In this document: one piece after another, positions 42,534 through 51,319 of the stretch
Numbering within the stretch: the first letter of the stretch is position 1
Layout of the letters: the number at the start of each line of letters is the position of its first letter
DNA from: Actinomycetes bacterium
GTDB lineage: Bacteria; Actinomycetota; Actinomycetes; Actinomycetales; Dermatophilaceae
Reading direction: 5' to 3'
DNA: 64,000 bases
NCBI GenBank assembly: GCA_023420415.1
Contig: JAEZWF010000029.1
Location: 130,945-194,944, forward strand
Notes under the pieces: generated by a model
What the model was told of the DNA's origin: nothing
Databases searched by the model: none
What the model saw: the letters and a program-made list of their open reading frames with translations, nothing else
Position numbers and translations under genes: made by a program

Positions 42534-42905
42534 TCAGCTCGACGCCCCGGTGAGGATGTCCCGGAGCACGGCAGCCTCGCTGATGTCAGCGGCCTTGGAC
42601 GCCGTGATGAGGGTGAGCGGACCCTTGGCGGCCATCGCCCGCAACTGGTCCAGCGCCTGAGCACGCTCGGGGTCCTGCAGCTCGGCCCGGTACCGCTTCT
42701 GGAACTCGGGCCATTTCGCCGGGTCGTGCTCATACCACTTGCGCAGCTCGGTCGACGGTGACACATCCTTCAGCCACTCGGTGAGGTCCGCCTTCTCCTT
42801 GCTCACCCCGCGCGGCCAGAGCCGGTCGACCAGGACCCGCTGGCCGTCTGACTTCTCAGGCGGGTCGTACGCCCGCCGCACCTGCACGGCATACCTCGTC
42901 GTCAT
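42534..42905 (-). CDS. DUF488 family protein
   Basis: A 123-residue soluble protein with the family features RVLVDRLWPRGVSKEKADLTEWLKDVSPSTELRKWY and LTLITASKAADISEA. DUF488 function is unknown. The ATG at 42905 begins MTTRYAVQVRRAY, the usual family start; an ATG at 42914 is possible. Its 3' end is 9 bp from the tRNA gene, convergent with it. Confidence 0.85.
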   Translation of the reverse strand: MTTRYAVQVRRAYDPPEKSDGQRVLVDRLWPRGVSKEKADLTEWLKDVSPSTELRKWYEHDPAKWPEFQKRYRAELQDPERAQALDQLRAMAAKGPLTLITASKAADISEAAVLRDILTGASS

Positions 42906-42956
42906 GCGACTCATCATGCGCGCCCAGAACCTGCCAGGCACCTCGGGGAAGCCTCG

Positions 42957-44126
42957 TCAGCCCAGGTCGAGCATGCGCGCTGCCCGCAACGCCACGTCGA
43001 GTTCCGTCAGCTGGCTCGGACGGGCGACATCGCGGCCGGTCAGGTCCTGGAGCCGGCCCAACCGGTAGCGCACCGTGTTGCGGTGCACATGCAGCTGCTC
43101 GGCGGCAGTGGCGGTCGAGCCGTCGGCGTCGATCCACGCGCGGGCAGTCGCCAGCAGCACCTCGCGGTCGTCGGACGGCAGCCCCAAGACCCCGTCGAGC
43201 ACGGCGCGGGCGAACACGGCCGACTGCTCAGGGGTGCTGGCGAGCACCAGGTCCAGCGCCCCCGGGTCGTAGCGGGTGACACCGGAAGGCGCTGCGCCAC
43301 AAGCGATTCCAGCCTGCCGCCGCGCAGCAGGGGCCTGGTCGAGCCCGTCGAACGGCGCGCTGACACCGACGCGCCCCACGGCCAGGGGAGCCAGCAGCTC
43401 GACCAGCAGGGACTCGTCGGCGTCCCGGCGCAGCGCCACCACCCCGTCCTGGTGGTCGTGCTCCATCCGCCACGCCGAGTCCAGACCGCGCCCAGCCAGC
43501 ACCCGTTCCGCCCGGGGCAGCGCCTCGGTGCCCGGCGGCCGGCACAGGGCCGTGACCACGACGAACCGGCCGTCCCGGTCGAACGGCAGCGCCGCCGCGG
43601 TGGCCCACAGATCGGCGTCGGCAGTCATCTCGCCGTCGAGGACGGTGCCGACGATCGCGGCGCGCAGCTGGGCATCGCGCCGCGCCCGCTCGGCCGAGGC
43701 GGCCCGGTAGGCGTCGGTCACGTGCGTCGCGAGGTCGTCGCTCACCGACCAGATGTCGGCCGCGGCCCGCAGCAGCGCGTCATGAGCCTCCGGAGACGCC
43801 TGCTCCACCAACAGCTCCCACACGAAACGGCCACCGATGCGAAAGGCCGAGAGCACGGCGGCATATGGCACGCCGGCCTCGGCCCGCGCGGCCCCCGTGG
43901 CGCGGGGTGCCTCAAGGGTGACCGACGGTTCGCCGGCCAGCTCGCCGAGCACGTACCGCATGTTGTCGGCGCACGAGGCGTAGAGGTCCTCCAGGCTGAC
44001 GGCGTCGCCGGCGGCGTAAAGGGGGATCTCGGCGAGGATCCGCTCGGCCATGCGGTGGCCGAGCCGGGTCGCGTCGGGCAGCAGCCGACGGCTCAGGTCC
44101 CTGACCTCCGGCGCAACCTCGGGCAC
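42957..44126 (-). CDS. PucR/CdaR-family helix-turn-helix regulator
   Basis: A 389-residue regulator. The N-terminal RsbR-like/GGDEF-like region (about residues 1-160) carries no obvious ligand motif. The middle domain (about 160-300) is degenerate GGDEF-like, and the C-terminal PucR helix-turn-helix is TATAAEQLHVHRNTVRYRLGRLQDLTG. It is divergent from the acyl-CoA ligase/PHA genes with a perfect palindrome between, so it probably controls them. TAGCGT 6 nt before the GTG suggests a leaderless mRNA. Confidence 0.85.
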   Translation of the reverse strand: MPEVAPEVRDLSRRLLPDATRLGHRMAERILAEIPLYAAGDAVSLEDLYASCADNMRYVLGELAGEPSVTLEAPRATGAARAEAGVPYAAVLSAFRIGGRFVWELLVEQASPEAHDALLRAAADIWSVSDDLATHVTDAYRAASAERARRDAQLRAAIVGTVLDGEMTADADLWATAAALPFDRDGRFVVVTALCRPPGTEALPRAERVLAGRGLDSAWRMEHDHQDGVVALRRDADESLLVELLAPLAVGRVGVSAPFDGLDQAPAARRQAGIACGAAPSGVTRYDPGALDLVLASTPEQSAVFARAVLDGVLGLPSDDREVLLATARAWIDADGSTATAAEQLHVHRNTVRYRLGRLQDLTGRDVARPSQLTELDVALRAARMLDLG

Positions 44127-44147
44127 CCGAACACGCTATCGCGGGCC

Positions 44148-44165
44148 GTTGTGCGGTGGCACAAC
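44148..44165. promoter_or_regulatory. Palindromic operator candidate GTTGTGC-N4-GCACAAC
   Basis: A perfect 7-bp inverted repeat with 4-bp spacer, between the PucR-type regulator gene and the acyl-CoA ligase gene, 22 bp from the regulator start. Suitable position for autoregulation and control of the ligase operon. Confidence 0.5.
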
Positions 44166-44262
44166 CACGCGCCTCCCAAGTCGGTGCCCGCAAACGATGA
44201 CCCGGTATGCCGCGTGGGCGGACTCTGGAGGGAACCTCACCCGAGCCGCCCAGGAGCCATCC

Positions 44263-45771
44263 ATGAACCTCGCCAGCCTCTTCACCAGCACCGCCGCCGC
44301 CCAGCCCGAGCGGGTCGCCCTGCACCTGCACGGCGCGGGCGACACGACCTACGGCCAGCTCGACGACGCCAGCGCCCGCTTCGCCGGCCTCCTCGCCGGG
44401 CTGGGCGTCGCACCCGGGGACCGCGTCGGACTCATGCTCCCCAACACCCCAGACTTCCCGGTCGCCTACTACGGCATCCTGCGCCTCGGTGCCGTCGTCG
44501 TGCCCATGAACCCGCTGCTCAAGGCGCGCGAGGTCGCCTACTACCTCGGCGACTCGGGCGCGCGGGTCATCGTGACCGGGCCGATGAGCCGCTCCGAGGT
44601 CGAGGAGGGCGCCGCCCAGGTCGACGGAGTCGAGGTCGTCGTCGCGGAACCGGAGACGCTGGCGACCCTGCTGTCCGAGCAGACGCCCGCGAGCGAGGTC
44701 GTCGAGCGCGCCGAGGACGACACCGCGGTCCTGCTCTACACCTCCGGCACGACCGGTCGGCCCAAGGGCGCAGAGCTCACGCACGACAACCTGGTCAACA
44801 ACGTGCGCATCACCCAGTCCGACCTCATCCAGCTCACAGCGGACGACGCCGTCTTCGGCGGGCTGCCGCTCTTCCACGCGTTCGGCCAGTCCTGCACCCT
44901 CAACACCGCCATGGCGGCGGGCGCCCGGTTGCTCCTGCTGCCGCGGTTCGACGCCCGCGCCGCCGCGAGCCTGCTCGCCGAGCAGGGCGCCACCGTCTTC
45001 GCCGGTGTGCCGACGATGTATGCCGCGTTGCTCGGTCTGGGTGACGACGCACCGTCGCTGCCCGCGCTGCGGGTGTGCGTCTCCGGTGGCGCGGCGATGC
45101 CGGTCGAGGTGCTGCACCGGTTCGAGGAGCGGTTCGACACCATCGTGCTCGAGGGCTACGGCCTGTCCGAGACCTCGCCGGTGGCGTCGTTCAACCTGCC
45201 GGACCGCGAGCGGCGGGCCGGGTCGATCGGCCTGCCGGTGACGGGGGTCGAGATGCGGGTCGTCGACGCCGACGGAGAGCCGGTCGAGACCGGCGCGGTG
45301 GGGGAGGTCGCGATCCGTGGCCACAACGTCATGAAGGGCTACTGGAACAAGCCCACCGAGACTGCTGCGGTGCTGTCCGACGACGGCTGGTTCCGCACCG
45401 GCGACATGGGCCGCGTCGACGACGACGGCTACTTCTACATCGTCGACCGGCTCAAGGACCTCGTCATCCGTGGTGGCTTCAACGTCTACCCCCGCGAGAT
45501 CGAGGAGGTCCTCTACGAGCACCCGCAGGTCGCCGAGGCCGCCGTCATCGGCGTTCCCCACCCGACACTGGGGGAGGAGGTCGCCGCCGCGGTGGCACTG
45601 CGTCCCGGGTCGACGGTGACCGAGGACGAGCTGCGCGACTACGTCAAGGGCCAGGTCGCGGCATACAAGTATCCGCGGCTGGTGTGGTTCGTCGACGAGC
45701 TGCCCAAGGGCGCCACCGGCAAGATCCTCAAGCGCGAGATCGTGCCGCCCACGACCGGAGCGGAGGCGTGA
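44263..45771 (+). CDS. Long/medium-chain fatty-acid-CoA ligase
   Basis: A 502-residue ANL-superfamily adenylating enzyme. Core motifs: LLYTSGTTGRPKGAELTH (P-loop-like A3), GYGLSETSP (A5), YFYIVDRLKDLVIRGGFNVYPREIEE (A7/A8 hinge) and the acyl-adenylate lysine in PKGATGKILKREI (A10). It makes acyl-CoA from fatty acid, ATP and CoA. Two bases separate it from the PHA synthase gene, so activation feeds either polymer synthesis or beta-oxidation. Confidence 0.87.
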   Translation: MNLASLFTSTAAAQPERVALHLHGAGDTTYGQLDDASARFAGLLAGLGVAPGDRVGLMLPNTPDFPVAYYGILRLGAVVVPMNPLLKAREVAYYLGDSGARVIVTGPMSRSEVEEGAAQVDGVEVVVAEPETLATLLSEQTPASEVVERAEDDTAVLLYTSGTTGRPKGAELTHDNLVNNVRITQSDLIQLTADDAVFGGLPLFHAFGQSCTLNTAMAAGARLLLLPRFDARAAASLLAEQGATVFAGVPTMYAALLGLGDDAPSLPALRVCVSGGAAMPVEVLHRFEERFDTIVLEGYGLSETSPVASFNLPDRERRAGSIGLPVTGVEMRVVDADGEPVETGAVGEVAIRGHNVMKGYWNKPTETAAVLSDDGWFRTGDMGRVDDDGYFYIVDRLKDLVIRGGFNVYPREIEEVLYEHPQVAEAAVIGVPHPTLGEEVAAAVALRPGSTVTEDELRDYVKGQVAAYKYPRLVWFVDELPKGATGKILKREIVPPTTGAEA

Positions 45772-45773
45772 CG

Positions 45774-47471
45774 ATGACCACCACGACGCACGCCTGCGAC
45801 GAGACCGCCAACGTCTCCGTCGCCCTCGACCACCTGCTCGTGCAGGCGGCCATCGGGCCGGCCCGCCGGTTCGCGCCGGACGGCTCGACCGCCCGCTGGG
45901 CCCTGTCGCTGCTGCGGCACCCGCGGCAGACGGCCACCCGGCTGGTCGAGCTCGGTGTGGAGTCCGGCCGGATCGTCGCCGGGGCCTCCCCGCTGGCGCC
46001 GGACAAGCGCGACCGGCGCTTCGCCGACGCGGCCTGGTCGGACAACCCGGTGCTCCACCGCCTGCTCCAGCTCTACCTCGCCAGCGGACGCACCGTCGAC
46101 CAGCTCGTCGCGAACGCCGACCTGTCCGACCGTGACCGTCAGCGGGTCAAGTTCCTCCTCGAGAACGTCGTCGAGGCCGCATCGCCGAGCAACGTGCCGC
46201 TGGTCAACCCCGAGTCGGCCAAGACGGTCGTCGACACCGCCGGACTCAGCCTCCTGCGCGGCGGCAGCCAGCTCGTCAAGGACCTGGCCTCGGCGCCCCG
46301 CATCCCCGAGATGGTCGACACCACGTCCTTCGAGGTGGGGGAGAACATCGCCGCGAGCGAGGGCGCCGTGGTGCTGCGCACCGAGGTCTTCGAGCTGATC
46401 CAGTACGCGCCGACGACCAAGGAGGTCAACGAGATCCCGCTGTTGATCGTGCCGCCGACGATCAACAAGTTCTACGCGATCGACCTCGCCCCCGGCCGCA
46501 GCCTCGTGGAGTATGCCGTGGGGCAGGGACGGTCGACGTTCGTCATGTCGTGGCGCAACCCCGACGCCCGGCACGCCGAGTGGGAGTTCGACACCTACGT
46601 GCGGGCCATCCTCGACGCCCTCGACGCGGTCGAGGAGGTGAGCGGCAGCTCCTCGACGATGCTCGGGGGGATCTGTTCGGGAGGGATCCTCGCAACCATC
46701 ACCGCGGCATACCTCGCGGGCATCGGCCGCCAGGACCGGCTCGCCGGCCTGCTCCTCGCCGTCACCGTCATCGACAACGCGGACGCCGGGACACTGTCGG
46801 CGCTCATGGACGCCGACCTGGCGCAGAAGGCCAAGGCGAAGTCGGCGCGCGCGGGCTACCTCGACGGCAAGGCACTCGCGGAGGTGTTCGCGTGGCTGCG
46901 GCCGAGTGACCTGGTGTGGAACTACTGGGTCAACAACTACCTGCTGGGCAAGCGGCCGCCGGCCTTCGACATCCTGTTCTGGAACGCCGACACCACGCGG
47001 ATGGCGGCCGGGCTGCACGCCGACTTCGTCGACATGGCGATGGAGAACAAGCTCACCAAGCCCGGTGCGCTCACGGTGCTGGGGCAGCCGATCGACCTCG
47101 GCGCGATCACCGTCGACGCCTACATCGTCGCCGGGATCGCCGACCACATCACGCCGTGGCAGAACTGCTACCGCACGACCCAGCTGCTCGGTGGGAAGAG
47201 CCGGTTCGTGCTCTCGACGAGCGGTCACATCGCCGCGCTGGTCAACCCGCCCGGCAACCCGCGGTCGAGCTTCCACACGAACGACGACCAGGGGACTGAC
47301 GCCAAGGCCTGGCTCCGCGACGCGACCCTGCACGAGGGCACCTGGTGGACGGACGTGTCGGCCTGGCTGGACGAGCGCAGCGGCGGGCGCAAGCGCGCGC
47401 CGAAGAAGCTCGGCTCCACCCGGTTGCAGCCCCTCGCGGAGGCACCCGGCACCTATGTCTTCGACCACTGA
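45774..47471 (+). CDS. phaC: Class II-like polyhydroxyalkanoate synthase
   Basis: A 565-residue alpha/beta-hydrolase-fold polymerase. The lipase-box-like motif GGICSGG places the nucleophile at Cys301. The general base/acid residues fit Asp457 (IADHITPW) and His485 (SGHIAALVNPPGNP), and the last motif is typical of medium-chain-length class II enzymes. It polymerises 3-hydroxyacyl-CoA into storage granules. The ATG at 45774 is set 7 nt behind cggagg. It sits between an acyl-CoA ligase and an acyl-CoA dehydrogenase, with a depolymerase gene further on. Confidence 0.85.
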   Translation: MTTTTHACDETANVSVALDHLLVQAAIGPARRFAPDGSTARWALSLLRHPRQTATRLVELGVESGRIVAGASPLAPDKRDRRFADAAWSDNPVLHRLLQLYLASGRTVDQLVANADLSDRDRQRVKFLLENVVEAASPSNVPLVNPESAKTVVDTAGLSLLRGGSQLVKDLASAPRIPEMVDTTSFEVGENIAASEGAVVLRTEVFELIQYAPTTKEVNEIPLLIVPPTINKFYAIDLAPGRSLVEYAVGQGRSTFVMSWRNPDARHAEWEFDTYVRAILDALDAVEEVSGSSSTMLGGICSGGILATITAAYLAGIGRQDRLAGLLLAVTVIDNADAGTLSALMDADLAQKAKAKSARAGYLDGKALAEVFAWLRPSDLVWNYWVNNYLLGKRPPAFDILFWNADTTRMAAGLHADFVDMAMENKLTKPGALTVLGQPIDLGAITVDAYIVAGIADHITPWQNCYRTTQLLGGKSRFVLSTSGHIAALVNPPGNPRSSFHTNDDQGTDAKAWLRDATLHEGTWWTDVSAWLDERSGGRKRAPKKLGSTRLQPLAEAPGTYVFDH

Positions 47472-47502
47472 GCTGTCCCCGACCCACGAAAGCGAGAACG
47501 TC

Positions 47503-48708
47503 ATGAACACCGACCGCACTGCATCCTTCCCGCACCTGGGCCGCTCGCGTGGCACCGACTTCTTCCGGATCGCCGACCAGCTGACCGAGGAGGAGCGGGG
47601 CTACTGGGACACCGCCCGCCGGTTCGTCGACGACGAGGTCCTGCCCGTCATCGCCGACCACTGGGAGCGCGCCGAGTTCCCGCGCGACCTGGTGCGGCGG
47701 CTCGGTGAGCTCGGACTCGTCGGGGACGGGATCGAGGGCTACGGCTGCCCGTCGATGAGCCCCCTCGCCAGTGGGCTCGTGCACATGGAGCTCAACCGGG
47801 GCGATGGCAGCCTGGGCACCTTCCTCGGCGTGCAGGCCGGGCTGGCGATGCAGTCGATCGCGATGCTCGGTTCGCAGGAGCAGAAGCAGCGGTGGCTGCC
47901 GGCGCTTGCCAAGGTCGAGGCGTTCGGGGCGTTCGCGCTCACCGAGCCCACGCACGGGTCGGACTCGGTCTCGCTCGAGACCACGGCCCGGCGCGAGGGC
48001 GACGAGTGGGTGATCGACGGCGTCAAGAAGTGGATCGGCAATGGCAGCATCGCCGACGTCGTCGTGCTGTGGGCGCGTGACGTCGAGGACAAGAAGGTCA
48101 AGGGCTTCCTCGTCGACCCGGCCTCGGAGGGGTTCACGGCCGAGCGGATCGACGGCAAGGGCTCGTTGCGGTGTGTGTGGCAGGCGCAGCTGACGCTCTC
48201 CGGCGTACGCGTCGCGGAGGCCGACCGGCTGCCCGGCGCGAGCTCGTTCGCCGACACGGCCCGTGTCCTCGCCGGCACGCGCAACGCGGTCGCCTGGGGA
48301 GCGCTGGGACACGCCACCGCGGCCTACGACATCGCCATGGACTACTGCTCCACGCGGGAGCAGTTCGGCAAGCCGCTGGTGTCGTTCCAGATCGTGCAGG
48401 AGCGGCTCGTCAAGATGCTGGCCGAGGTGTGCTCCATGCAGCTCTACTGCCTGCGGCTGGCGAGGCTCATCGAGGAGGGGGAACTGACCGACACGATCGC
48501 TGCCCTCGCCAAGATGAACAACACGCGTCGCGCACGCGAGGTCATTGCCGAGGGGCGAGACCTGTTGGGCGGCAACGGGATCCTGCTCGACTTCCACGTG
48601 ATGCGGCACCTGGCCGACATGGAGGCGCTGCACACCTACGAGGGCACCGAGACGATCCAGACACTGATCGTGGGCCGCGACATCACGGGCGTGGGTGCGT
48701 TCGTGTGA
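47503..48708 (+). CDS. Acyl-CoA dehydrogenase
   Basis: A 401-residue ACAD-fold flavoprotein. Motifs: FGAFALTEPTHGSDSVSLET, KKWIGNGSIADVVVLWA, REQFGKPLVSFQIVQERL, DLLGGNGILLDFHVMRHLADMEALHTYEGTETIQ, with the catalytic Glu in YEGT. It resembles glutaryl-CoA-type ACADs in the C-terminal Glu position. It probably oxidises the acyl-CoA released by the ligase or by PHA breakdown. GTGA coupling to the depolymerase gene. Confidence 0.85.
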   Translation: MNTDRTASFPHLGRSRGTDFFRIADQLTEEERGYWDTARRFVDDEVLPVIADHWERAEFPRDLVRRLGELGLVGDGIEGYGCPSMSPLASGLVHMELNRGDGSLGTFLGVQAGLAMQSIAMLGSQEQKQRWLPALAKVEAFGAFALTEPTHGSDSVSLETTARREGDEWVIDGVKKWIGNGSIADVVVLWARDVEDKKVKGFLVDPASEGFTAERIDGKGSLRCVWQAQLTLSGVRVAEADRLPGASSFADTARVLAGTRNAVAWGALGHATAAYDIAMDYCSTREQFGKPLVSFQIVQERLVKMLAEVCSMQLYCLRLARLIEEGELTDTIAALAKMNNTRRAREVIAEGRDLLGGNGILLDFHVMRHLADMEALHTYEGTETIQTLIVGRDITGVGAFV

Positions 48709-49526
48709 GCCGGGTCCCTCTCGTCCGCACCGTCACGGTCCACGGCCAGCGTCTACGCGTGTCGGTGCGTCCCGGCACCGGCTCGGGCCCACCGCTGTTG
48801 CTGTGCAACGGGATCGGCGCAAGCCTGGAGCTCCTCGACCCGTTTGTCGACGCCCTGGACCCGCAGATCGAGGTGGTGCGCTTCGACGTGCCGGGGGTGG
48901 GTGGCTCACCCGACCCGGCGACCCCTTACCGGTTCGTCACGCTGGCGCGGCTCGTCACCCGGCTGATGAGCCAGCTCGGCCACGAGACGTTCGACGTGCT
49001 CGGCATCTCGTGGGGTGGGGGACTGGCCCAGCAGCTCGCCCTGCAGTACCCACGCCGGGTGCGACGTCTCGTCCTCGTGGCGACCGGCACGGGGTCGCTC
49101 ATGGTGCCCGCCGGCCCGCGTGTGCTGTGGACGATGGCGACCCCTCGGCGCTACCGAGACCCGGAGTTCGCCGAGCAGGTCGGCGGCCTGCTCTACGGCG
49201 GCACGCTGCGTGACGACCCGACCGTGGTGCGGCACCTCCTGCACGACCGGTCACGGGTGGGCAGCCGCCGGGGCTACCTCCTGCAGCTGCTCGCGGGCGC
49301 GGGCTGGACGAGCCTGCCCTTCCTGCCCCTGCTGCGACAGCCCACGCTCGTCCTCGCCGGCCGCGACGACCCCCTCATCCCGGTCGCCAACGCGCGCATC
49401 CTGGGGCGCCTCATCCCGCGTGCCCGGGTCGAGCTCTACGACGACGGCCACCTCGCCCTCGTCACCCGCGCCGACCTGCTGGCGCCCAAGGTGGCCGCCT
49501 TCCTGGGTGCCAGAATGAGCCGGTGA
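48705..49526 (+). CDS. phaZ: Intracellular medium-chain PHA depolymerase-type alpha/beta hydrolase
   Basis: A 273-residue alpha/beta hydrolase. The nucleophile elbow is GISWGG (Ser near residue 105). The stretches SLMVPAGPRVLWTMATPRRY, GYLLQLLAGAGWTSLPF and LAGRDDPLIPVANARILG...YDDGHLALVTR closely follow the Pseudomonas PhaZ family, including the acid Asp and His. It would hydrolyse the granule polymer to 3-hydroxy acids that the ligase upstream can reactivate. Overlaps neighbours by GTGA on both sides. Confidence 0.83.
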   Translation: MSRVPLVRTVTVHGQRLRVSVRPGTGSGPPLLLCNGIGASLELLDPFVDALDPQIEVVRFDVPGVGGSPDPATPYRFVTLARLVTRLMSQLGHETFDVLGISWGGGLAQQLALQYPRRVRRLVLVATGTGSLMVPAGPRVLWTMATPRRYRDPEFAEQVGGLLYGGTLRDDPTVVRHLLHDRSRVGSRRGYLLQLLAGAGWTSLPFLPLLRQPTLVLAGRDDPLIPVANARILGRLIPRARVELYDDGHLALVTRADLLAPKVAAFLGARMSR

Positions 49527-49870
49527 GCACTGCGAGCGTCCAGTCGATCCACGTCTACCCCACCCACGGCGAGCCCGGGCAGGACCTCACGGCTGTCGAG
49601 GTCAGCGAAGCGGGCCTTTCCGGTGACCGGCCGAAGAAGGCGCCGGTCATGGTGCTGTCCGCCGAGGACACCAGCGGTGCTCGCGCGAACTTCGTCGTCG
49701 ACCTCGGCGCGGACGAGCTCGCGGCCGCGATTGACCAGGTCATCGAGGTGGGCGAGGTGGAGCTCGCCGTCACCGGGACTGCCGGCAACTGCCCCGGCGT
49801 GTATGCCGCGGTGGGCCGCGGCGGGACGGTGCGCGTGGGTGACGTGGTCACCGTCCGAGAACCCGGGTGA
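49523..49870 (+). CDS. Small MOSC-like beta-barrel protein
   Basis: A 115-residue protein with short beta strands resembling part of a MOSC domain (AVEVSEAGLSGDRPKKAPVMVLSAED, NCPGVYAAVGRGGTVRVGDVV), but truncated relative to full MOSC proteins and with the cysteine in NCPG. No molybdenum genes are near. Coupled to phaZ by GTGA. The function is unknown. Confidence 0.55.
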   Translation: MSTASVQSIHVYPTHGEPGQDLTAVEVSEAGLSGDRPKKAPVMVLSAEDTSGARANFVVDLGADELAAAIDQVIEVGEVELAVTGTAGNCPGVYAAVGRGGTVRVGDVVTVREPG

Positions 49871-49903
49871 CGGGCGTCTGGGCGGAGGAATAGTGTCGGG
49901 GTC

Positions 49904-51319
49904 GTGCCTTCGTTCATCGAAGTGGAACCGGGGAAGATCGTCCGTCTGAGCGACGACCCGTGGGTCGCGCACGAGCAGGGCGTGGCCCAGCTGGTGCGCA
50001 GCTACCGGGCCATCCCGGCGGGGCAGCCGGTGCGCCTGGCGAAGAAGACGTCGAACCTGTTCCGTGCGCGGGCCGCGACCGACGTTCCGGGCCTCGATGT
50101 GAGCGGTCTCGGTGGCGTGATCGAGGTCGACGCCGACGCGCAGACTGCCGACGTCCAGGGCGTCTGCACCTACGAGGACCTCGTGGACGCGACCTTGCCG
50201 TACGGCCTTGCGCCGCAGGTGGTTCCGCAGCTCAAGACCATCACGCTGGGCGGTGCCGTCACCGGCCTGGGCATCGAGTCGAGCTCGTTCCGTGCGGGGC
50301 TGCCGCACGAGTCGGTGCTGGAGATGGATGTCCTGACCGGCGCCGGCGAGGTCATCACAGCGCGGCCCGAGGGCGAACATGCCGACCTGTTCCACGCTTT
50401 CCCCAACTCCTACGGCACGCTCGGCTACGCCACCCGGCTCAAGATCGCGCTTGAGCCGGTGGACCCCTATGTCTCCCTTCGCCACGTGCGGTTCCACGAC
50501 CTCGAGACCCTCGTCGCCACCATCGGTGACATCACCGCGGCCGGCGAGCACGACGGCATGCCGGTCGACTATCTGGACGGCGTCGTCTTCTCGGCCACCG
50601 AGTCCTATCTGACGCTCGGCACCAAGACCGCCGCGCCCGGACCGGTGTCGGACTACACCGGCCAGCACATCTACTACCGCTCGATCCAGCACGACTCGCC
50701 ACTGCCGAAGGTCGACCGGCTCACGACCCACGACTACCTGTGGCGCTGGGACACCGACTGGTTCTGGTGCAGCAGGGCGTTCGGGACACAGAACCCCACG
50801 ATTCGCCGGCTGTGGCCACGCCGCTACAAGAGGTCCTCCTTCTACTGGAAGCTCGTCGCCCTCGACCGTCGGTACGACATCGCCGACAGGCTCGAGGCAC
50901 GCAAGGGTCAGCCCCCACGCGAGCGGGTCGTGCAGGACATCGAGGTGCCGCTGGGACGCACCGCCGAGTTCGTCCACTGGTTCCTGCGCGAGATCCCGAT
51001 CGAGCCGATCTGGTTGTGCCCCGTGCAAACTCGCGCCAGCTGGCCGCTCTACCCGCTCGAGCCCGGCGAGCTCTACGTCAATGTCGGGTTCTGGTCGACG
51101 GTGCCCCGCGACCCCGTGGACCCGGCGGCGGCGAACAAGCTCATCGAGGACGAGGTGAGCGCCCTCGACGGCCACAAGTCCCTCTACTCCGACGCGTTCT
51201 ACGACGAGGACACCTTCTGGCGGCTCTACGGCGGCGACGGGTATGCCGCGGTCAAGCGCCGGTACGACCCCGACTCCAGACTGCTCGATCTCTACTCCAA
51301 GGCGGTGCGACGCAAGTGA
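49904..51319 (+). CDS. tmsA: FAD-binding oxidoreductase, TmsA-type (10-methylene fatty acyl reductase)
   Basis: A 471-residue PCMH-type flavoprotein related to DHCR24 and Mycobacterium Rv0449c. The FAD region includes GLDVSGLGGVIEVDADAQTADVQGVCTYEDLVDATL and ITLGGAVTGLGIESSSFRAGLPHE. It is expected to reduce the methylene branch made by TmsB to a 10-methyl group in membrane lipids. TAGTGT 7 nt before the GTG and no ribosome binding site suggest a leaderless start. Coupled by GTGA to tmsB. Confidence 0.8.
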   Translation: MPSFIEVEPGKIVRLSDDPWVAHEQGVAQLVRSYRAIPAGQPVRLAKKTSNLFRARAATDVPGLDVSGLGGVIEVDADAQTADVQGVCTYEDLVDATLPYGLAPQVVPQLKTITLGGAVTGLGIESSSFRAGLPHESVLEMDVLTGAGEVITARPEGEHADLFHAFPNSYGTLGYATRLKIALEPVDPYVSLRHVRFHDLETLVATIGDITAAGEHDGMPVDYLDGVVFSATESYLTLGTKTAAPGPVSDYTGQHIYYRSIQHDSPLPKVDRLTTHDYLWRWDTDWFWCSRAFGTQNPTIRRLWPRRYKRSSFYWKLVALDRRYDIADRLEARKGQPPRERVVQDIEVPLGRTAEFVHWFLREIPIEPIWLCPVQTRASWPLYPLEPGELYVNVGFWSTVPRDPVDPAAANKLIEDEVSALDGHKSLYSDAFYDEDTFWRLYGGDGYAAVKRRYDPDSRLLDLYSKAVRRK

